Part shown: positions 57,985-64,000 of the stretch, piece after piece
Layout of the letters: each line of letters starts with the position of its first letter
Numbering within the stretch: position 1 is the first letter of the stretch
Assembly: GCA_963971405.1 (NCBI GenBank)
Contig: OZ020487.1
Coordinates: 18,201,344 to 18,265,343 of the forward strand
Reading direction: 5' to 3'
DNA: 64,000 nucleotides
From: Psococerastis gibbosa
Lineage: Eukaryota; Arthropoda; Insecta; Psocodea; Psocidae
Notes under the pieces: model-generated
What the model was told of the DNA's origin: nothing
Database searches by the model: none
The model's input: only the letters and a program-made list of their open reading frames with translations
Position numbers and translations under genes: made by a program

Positions 57985-58080
57985 CGTGTCCCTAATGCTG
58001 AGGGCCTGAGGTTAATGAATACAGAAATCAATTTGCTGTTGACCGTTAAGAAACGGAAACTAACACACTTCAGCAATGTG
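57985..58080 (+). pseudogene. RTE-like LINE tail, subfamily TVKKRKL, copy 4
   Basis: The plus strand reads MNTEINLLLTVKKRKLTHF then a stop after VTC. It is a short remnant matching 44105-44400 in the opposite orientation. Confidence 0.6.
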
Positions 58081-58227
58081 ACATGTTAATATTACACAGT
58101 ACCGAAAACCTCAATTCCCAATTTAGAGGGAAGCTCCCATTACGGTGCGTTGACTGTAAAACAACGCATAGGCTATCTAGAAAATTGAAATGTAGGCTAA
58201 CTCATAAATAAAATATTTTTAGCCCCA

Positions 58228-58653
58228 ATCCGACGACTGATACTGTAAACTGGGGTGAAGCAAATCGGTTTTGACGGTTTTCTAAACATTTGAGGTCTTG
58301 AAAATAAGAATTTTACTCGTTAATTTAGTCCTGTTATAATATGTAAGACGTTATCAATAGCGTATAGGTACATATTCTCTACGTTTTGTATCATGTTCTG
58401 GACTTAATATGGATGAACTCCTTAAAAATATTAAAACCACGACTACAAATAATATTACCATCAATTTAAGACTGCATGGCTGTTGATATTCAAGTCACAT
58501 TATATAAAGGCGTCAGTGACGCTTATAATCTAAGTGACGCTTATCTTATTATTATTATCGTTACCATCGAAACGGCAGCCGATTCAATAATAATAATTAT
58601 AATAATAATGACAAGATAAGCGTCATTTAAATTTTAAGTGTCAGTCGTCGGAT
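58228..58653. repeat. Inverted-repeat element with inner stem
   Basis: Outer ends ATCCGACGACTGATACT (58228-58244) and AGTGTCAGTCGTCGGAT (58637-58653) pair with one mismatch. An inner stem AAGTGACGCTTATCTT (58532-58547) pairs with 58613-58628, also with one mismatch, across AATAAT repeats. Likely a MITE. No clear target duplication. Confidence 0.6.
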
Positions 58654-58827
58654 CGCGTCTTAACTCTGACGATTAATCAACCTTGTCGACAAGTTCAGTA
58701 ATAATCAAAACTTTGGTAGGGTCCTTTTTATTTATTTAAAATAAAAAATAAAAAAAACAAGTCATAACCTTAATAGACCCCTGTAATATTATTGATTTAT
58801 TTCTATCAAAACATTTTATATTAATTC

Positions 58828-58899
58828 ATTTCAGCAGCCTGATCATGGCAATTACAATAATAATTATAATAATATAAATAATGATCAGGCTGCTGAAAT
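58828..58899. repeat. Perfect 19-bp stem hairpin with AAT-rich loop
   Basis: ATTTCAGCAGCCTGATCAT (58828-58846) and its exact reverse complement (58881-58899) flank a 34-nt loop of AATAATTATAATAAT type, similar to the loop of the preceding element. Confidence 0.8.
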
Positions 58900-59316
58900 T
58901 GAAATCATTGAGAGATGTCTGAATGATTTTAGAGGCACATTTTTTTCAACCGAACTCGCAGTTCAGCAAAGCTGAAGTGACGAATTAAATTAAATTGTGG
59001 GTGAGGACAAAAATAAGTAAAATAACCGTCAGCGGTTTCTGGCCCACCTGAGAAGAAAAAGCTTCTACAATACTTTTTCTACCATATTTCTCCTGGGGAA
59101 ACTTTCGTATCTTGACAGCAAGATATATTTAAGACTCCTTGTACAATTGGTTTTGGTTTACAGCTGTTTTCTTAGAATGGATTGTTTGCAAGTTTGGCTA
59201 AAATTTAGATGGTGATTGTTTTTTTATGTGAAAATTTTTTTGTCCCATCCGGTATGCATTTTTAGGGGCAATTTTGGATTCTATTTACTTATAAAATTGG
59301 AGTGTACATTTAATGT
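58900..59316. other. AT-rich sequence, nothing recognised
   Basis: No supportable feature. Confidence 0.5.
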
Positions 59317-59560
59317 CAATCAATCAATCAATCAATCAATATATTCAAAATTAAGAATACAATACAAAATATACATATTAGAAAATGAACCCTATAGGCC
59401 ATGTGGCCCGTGATGGGTTCTGTAATGTAATAATGGGTTTGTTGAAGTTGTATTGCCTGCTGTGTGAATAGTCATTGGAGGCAGGGGCCTCGCAGTCTTC
59501 GAACAATTAGGGCTCAGGGCCTCAGCCCATTGTCAGGGGAAGGGATGACGATTCGGTAGT
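59317..59560 (-). repeat. Probable LINE 3' UTR with ATTG-repeat tail
   Basis: Read on the minus strand, a moderately GC-rich stretch (GCCTCCAATGACTATTCACA, ACGGGCCACATGGCC) is followed by TTTGTATTGTATTC and then an ATTG microsatellite (59317-59340). That is typical of CR1-group LINE 3' ends. No ORF2 coding sequence remains. Confidence 0.45.
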
Positions 59561-61746
59561 GGGTGCTACCCCTCTCATGGCATCATCAGGCTTTGTTAAA
59601 TAATAGTACACCCACCATTACCATCAACCTTTACCCAAACATGACTTTATTTTATTTTTTATTATTTTATTTTATTTTATTATTTTATTTTTATTTCATT
59701 TGTTTTATTTTCCAACGACCACACATTTTAGATTTTTTAGTTTAGTTAAAATTGTATTGTATTGTGTTCAGTATAATTATTCATTCATTCATTCTACCAT
59801 TTTTCAATTGACGGATTGGAAAATTCTCCAAATAAAAGTCTATTTTGTGTAACCCTAAATATAAATACACGTACGGTACCTACGTAGTACATGTTAGCAT
59901 AATAAAATTAATACCCAGTGCCCCATTTTCCCATTACTCTATATTGTTCAACAAGTGGGAATGACCGCATTTTTGATCCACCAACACAAGGCAAAGCGTT
60001 GTGCCAATGAGTGAGTGTAAACACACTGTACACAGTACATGTGCGGTCGACCACTAAAAGCCTAGCCTTTGGGATGAAAAGGGAGGCCTTAATTGATGCA
60101 TACGTGGGGTTTCTCTGCAATAAATATGAGTTTCGAATGAGGCCTTTCGGTTCCCTTGCAAACATACGAAATCCTAACATCGTGTTATAAGCGCCCACAC
60201 CTGGAATAAACTGGTTGAGGGGTTAAAGAGCTTTCCTTTCAATTGGGAGAACGGTAGGTCAAATTCTCAAGGGGTTTTACTAAACAATAGGCGTAGATCA
60301 TAGGTTCAAATCCCGCCAAGTCCTGCAGTTTCTATAAATCCTCTAATCTAATTTTGGTGAAAAATCGATAATAATACATAAGCAGTATGTATATTATACC
60401 ATATTAAACCCCTCTGCCTCCAAGGGGAGGGGAATGCCGATCAATTATTCAGCTGTACTGGCATTGAGGTAAAAAACCGAACTGAGACACAGGAGAGATT
60501 GAGCCAGCTCTATTACGCGGCAGGGCGTCAAATGGTCTACCAGCCAAGGACGGGCGTTGGCTGAAGAAGATGAAGAAGAATATTAAATGTTTCATATTAT
60601 TTCATTTATCGAATGATCACATTCAGCACTCTGTTGCTCTACTACGTATGCTAGATATTTTAATAACCTTGTATATTTTTAGAGATGGTAGTCTTGAAAT
60701 TCTCAAAATGATAAACGCACCGTAGGCTATCTGTTTCCCTATCAATAACAAAATAAACAAAAATTAAATTGCTTTGCCCGATAAATCAATGATCGCGATA
60801 ATGAAAAAAAACACTGCTGCAGGGGTTTTGCATTGCAATCACGTCCAACATGAGCGGAACTTTTCAACGCGCGGTTTATTTTCGATGCTACGGAAAGAAA
60901 TGTGAAATAATTAAAAGAAGGTAGGTAGGGGGGGGGGGGGGTGAGTGTATCGCGGTGCGGCTCGCATAGTAAGCAGCGCTCATGGGGGTGCAACCTCCAC
61001 CACGTCATGAATTATGCAAAATTCAAGTGGCGTCTTGGAAAATTGGAAAAAGCACCATACTACTTCACTTTCAGTGAAAGTAGCCAGTTGTTTTCACCGG
61101 TTACCCTCTTCTCTTTTGCTTAGGTGGGTAAAGCTATACCTACATACTCTATATGCATTTATAAGCACACAGCTCTTTGGAGAAACCAATTCTTATTGCT
61201 TTTCAGATCAAACGATATTAACTTGGTTTTATGGAGGCTACAAACAAACCTATTATATAATTATCTATTTTTTTCTCTCTTTTTTTATGTAAGATTATTC
61301 GCATACAATGAATTCAATGAATGTATCCGAGTAATCTCTTTAGCCGCCTCTGTAGGTAATACCTGTGCTGTTGAATATGAAATTATTGAGTTAGTGATAT
61401 GAAATGAAATTAATGAATAAAAATCATTATATTAGGCGAGCTTTAGCCCTGAAGGGCTACTCTACCAGCTAACCTATTTTGGTTTACAAATTATTTTACG
61501 AATTTATACCTATATGATATTACATTTTTTCCTGCAAAAAAAAACAACAACAAAATAAAAAGAGAGAAAATAATAATGCAACAGGCACTCATTCATTCAC
61601 TTCACTCCCCAGAAACTGATGGCAAGATTTCCTAAATCTCCCCAAGTCTCCAATCTCCCCCAATCGTTCCTTAGTGGGTGAGCGACGATCATTTTATGAT
61701 ATTTTTTGAATTTATCATGGTGACTACGCATAGGAAGGCAGGTTAA
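59561..61746. other. AT-rich sequence with small repeats
   Basis: A T/A homopolymer-rich tract lies at 59640-59712. A tRNA-like single arm at 60280-60355 carries the B-box match GGTTCAAATCCCGCC. A GAAGAAGATGAAGAAGAA stretch at about 60562-60580 after a short GC-richer segment may be a LINE 3' tip. A G-run lies at about 60930-60940, and a partial repeat D at 61295-61365. A 96-codon frame at 59908-60198 (-) is unassigned. Confidence 0.45.
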
Positions 61747-61888
61747 AGCGCTTATTCCACCTACGTCAATAGTCAATAGTAAATGTGGTATTGGCGAGGT
61801 AGCAGACATTAAATACAGTCTAAAAATGACTGCTACCACGTCAATACCACATTTACTATTGACTATTGACGTAGGTGGAATAAGCGCC
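61747..61888. mobile_element. Harbinger-like palindromic MITE, copy 6
   Basis: Ends [G]GCGCTTATTCCACCTACG and complement, flanked by TAA on both sides (61744-61746, 61889-61891). Arms read GTCAATAGTCAATAGTAAAT and centre GGTAGCAGACATT ... GACTGCTACCACGTC. The left-most G has mutated to A. Confidence 0.82.
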
Positions 61889-62050
61889 TAAGTAAAATCC
61901 ACTTTGACTCTGGTCTTCATTGAACTCATGAACCCATTATTTTTTTTACTCCAATTTAATAATAAATTCCTTTTCAATAACATGAAATCCATTAGTTTTT
62001 CCATTTTTCTTCCACTCTTGGTTGAAAACTAGCTGCAATGTAAGAGCGCT

Positions 62051-62134
62051 GAGTCTGGACGAATCTGGACTGGTCTGGACGAGTCTGGACTGGTCTGGAC
62101 GAGTCTGGACTGGTCTGGACGAGTCTGGTCTGGC
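62051..62134. repeat. 20-bp minisatellite
   Basis: Alternating decamers GAGTCTGGAC and TGGTCTGGAC make a 20-bp higher-order unit repeated about four times. The minus strand would encode an Arg/Pro/Asp/Ser repeat, but there is no gene context. Confidence 0.92.
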
Positions 62135-62369
62135 CGTGTCGGATCTGTTGGTCGGGAGAAAAAAAAATTCCGCTTCCAATGTGGGAGCGGGGTAAGCCTA
62201 AGAATGGCTATGGGTCACACTACCATTCCGTGCCATTTGCATAGTCTACGTAATTTTATCGTATCTCTGCCCAATATCTGGTTCTTGAATGTACGCTTAC
62301 CTCAGAGCTGATATGGTGGTAGAATTGCAAAGGGAGCGTGTCTCCTCCAATGTTGGCCTGCTCCCAGAA

Positions 62370-62563
62370 GTAGTAGTAGTATGGTTGGACACAGTCCCAT
62401 AGGACAGGGGACCTCCTGATTATAGTGGATTCCGAACCACTTGGGAAACACCAAGGTGACCAGGACAAGTCCAACCATGTTTCCCTACCGGCACTGTGCA
62501 CACTACCAAGTTATCTGCATCTTTGAAATTGCTCAGGTCCGCTGGATTCAACATGGTAAGGCA
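62370..62563 (-). mobile_element. Retroposon R, diverged copy 4 with 14-bp TSD
   Basis: GCCTGCTCCCAGAA occurs exactly at 62356-62369 and 62564-62577 and brackets a shortened R copy: on the minus strand it starts GCCTTACCATGTTGAATCC and contains CCTGGTCACCTTGG and GGTTCGGAATCCACTATAAT. Its 3' end is CTACTACTAC-like, unlike the A-rich tails of the other copies. Confidence 0.85.
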
Positions 62564-62577
62564 GCCTGCTCCCAGAA

Positions 62578-63804
62578 ACCGGTCTATCTATCTATTTCAG
62601 TGGTTCACAAGTGTAGGGTCGCAACCCAAAATAGAGTCGCGAGCTCATCCTCTAGGGTCGCAAAGATATCAAGGCAAATAATATAAAACACCTAGTAGGG
62701 CTAGTACCAAAAATCAAAATAAAAAAGTGCACTTAACACAAGGTTAGCTATGTGTAGCTTGGAAACACAGCATGATATATTGTTCTTTCACACAGAGGTG
62801 CGCTGGTTATCTAAAACTAATATGCTGGCAAGAGTGTATGAAATGCGGCAACAGCTGATATATTTTCCACAATCCACAAGGAGCAGAATTTTGGGTCGCG
62901 GTAATAACGTTCCTGTTGGGAACCACTGATCTATTTAATACCGGTTCCTAGAGGATGCACGGCTAGAACTATGATTGGCTGACAACACGAACTCTGGCAC
63001 TGGCTGCTATATGCGGCTAAAATACGCTGCAGCTTTATGCTGAGAATTTTGCTTTAATTTATTCTTTCGTTTCATATCAAGGATTAAAATCAACTAACAG
63101 TTCCATTATGGTCATTTACGTTTTAAATAATTGTTTACAACAAATTAAAAGTCTACTAGATCGCTAAAAGTCAACACGTTTCCCCCAACAATGCACGGGC
63201 CAGCGAATGCTAACGCACCCCAACACTATTTTGCATCAATTGTGAAAGAGAAAAAAGTAAAAATAAAATTGAAACGTAAAACTGGCAAGAAATACAAATG
63301 AAGAAGTCGTTACCATAATGATAATGAAGTGGGCAGGGAGAGTGGGTTGTGGTTCTTTTTCTTTAATCCTTTCTTCTGTCAACCTCAATCGTCCATTATG
63401 CATAAACATTTATTTTGGGATTATGGCCTCTGGGAGAGACAGAATGAAAAATATATTTGTCACTTGTAATTTATTCCCTTTCTGGCTAACCTGACGGTCC
63501 AGTCTTGACATTCTTCAAGTTCTGACGCGAGGATTATGGTTGGTTTCATTTCCATGAATAAAAATGATGACATCTTTTTAAATAACCTCAGAAAATAATT
63601 CTGTAGCATTCTGAGATGGAAAGGCTGTGTCTGGGTATGAATGAATGGTTGATACAAAAACAAAATTTACAAGTCAATTATTGGGTTTGGGACCCAGCCG
63701 TCATGTTCTTTAAATTCCTCTGTTATTCCAATTAAAAATAGTTGTAATTTTAAAAATTCAACAAAGTTGTGTTCCCAAAAAAATTTATTTTTAAATTTGA
63801 AGAT
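62578..63804. other. AT-rich sequence, nothing recognised
   Basis: 62595-62930 contains GGGTCGCAACCC- and GGTCGCGG-like phrases (about 62617 and 62894) that may be a degenerate repeat. No gene supported. Confidence 0.45.
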
Positions 63805-63940
63805 TTAGGAAAAACTGGACTTGGTAGGATTCAAACTGGGCCACAAGTTGTCACTTGTGGTCTAGCGTTTAAGGTTAGACGTAGATCGTAGCTTTGAACC
63901 CTGCCAAGCCCAGGTTTTTGTATATCCTCTAATATTGGTT
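63805..63940. repeat. tRNA-like fold-back repeat, copy 3
   Basis: Left arm AAAAACTGGACTTGG and right arm CCAAGCCCAGGTTTTT pair. Between them GTGGTCTAGCGTTTAAGG and GATCGTAGCTTTGAACCC resemble the D-arm/A-box and B-box of a tRNA. The sequence CCAAGCCCAG and TATATCCTCTAAT is shared with 22746-22888 and 60280-60355. Arms are complementary beyond what a tRNA acceptor stem needs. Confidence 0.65.
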
Positions 63941-64000
63941 ATTAAACTTCAGTCTAAGTTAGTTTAATATTAGTGTTATACACACTTTATAATACTGATA

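Noticed and set aside
59617..59712. Poly-T/A tract as telomere or origin
   Set aside because: The motif is irregular TTTTA/TTATT, not a telomere repeat, and there is no origin signature; simple low-complexity DNA.
61946..62179. Minus-strand protein with Arg-Pro-Asp-Ser repeats
   Set aside because: It is the translation of the 20-bp minisatellite, with no start context or flanking coding sequence.

Overview
The window looks like repeat-dense, AT-rich, non-coding DNA from an invertebrate nuclear genome, most likely an arthropod and plausibly an insect with a large genome. The signs are the absence of operons or dense genes, thousands of bases with no convincing exon, non-LTR retrotransposons with arthropod-style ORF1 and ORF2 proteins, a Penelope-like GIY-YIG fragment, tRNA-derived SINEs and many palindromic MITEs. 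I found no host protein-coding gene, rRNA or intact tRNA gene that I would defend. The lineage (perhaps Hemiptera) is a guess.

Layout. 0-9 kb: inverted-repeat elements, including a hAT-like MITE with an 8-bp target-site duplication (TSD) at 2628-2939, a near-perfect hairpin at 6961-7023 and a LINE tail at 8574-8693. 9-13 kb: two Harbinger-like MITEs. 13.9-15.3 kb: a three-layer nest in which a Penelope-like fragment sits inside a retroposon with its own 15-bp TSD. 16.7-18 kb: an element with a 23-bp perfect flanking repeat, then a LINE tail. 19.6-22 kb: a TA-flanked MITE, then a ~240-bp tandem array invaded by two LINE 3' ends. 22.7-26.3 kb: a tRNA-like fold-back, an asymmetric MITE and a 257-bp satellite. 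26.7-48 kb: scattered retroposon, SINE, LINE-tail and MITE copies in AT-rich sequence. 48-51.5 kb: a clean hAT MITE, a long inverted repeat and a GC-rich palindromic element. 51.6-56.1 kb: the largest coherent unit, an almost complete LINE of about 4.5 kb with 5' UTR, ORF1, a lightly damaged ORF2, 3' UTR and a TTTA-repeat tail, inserted in a SINE. 56-64 kb: G/C-run repeat remnants, hairpins, a minisatellite and more MITE, retroposon and tRNA-like copies.

The parts connect as a transposon ecology rather than a pathway. SINEs and the full-length LINE share a TTTA-repeat tail, so such LINEs may mobilise the SINEs. RTE-like LINE tails end in GAA-rich repeats. Harbinger-like, hAT-like and TA-flanked MITEs depend on transposases not encoded here. 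The most interesting signals are the Harbinger-like MITE family whose two arms co-vary between copies around a shared core, a retroposon family with a constant 5' end and clear TSDs, a YY1-like motif at the very 5' end of the LINE, and a decayed ribozyme-like motif at the Penelope 3' end.
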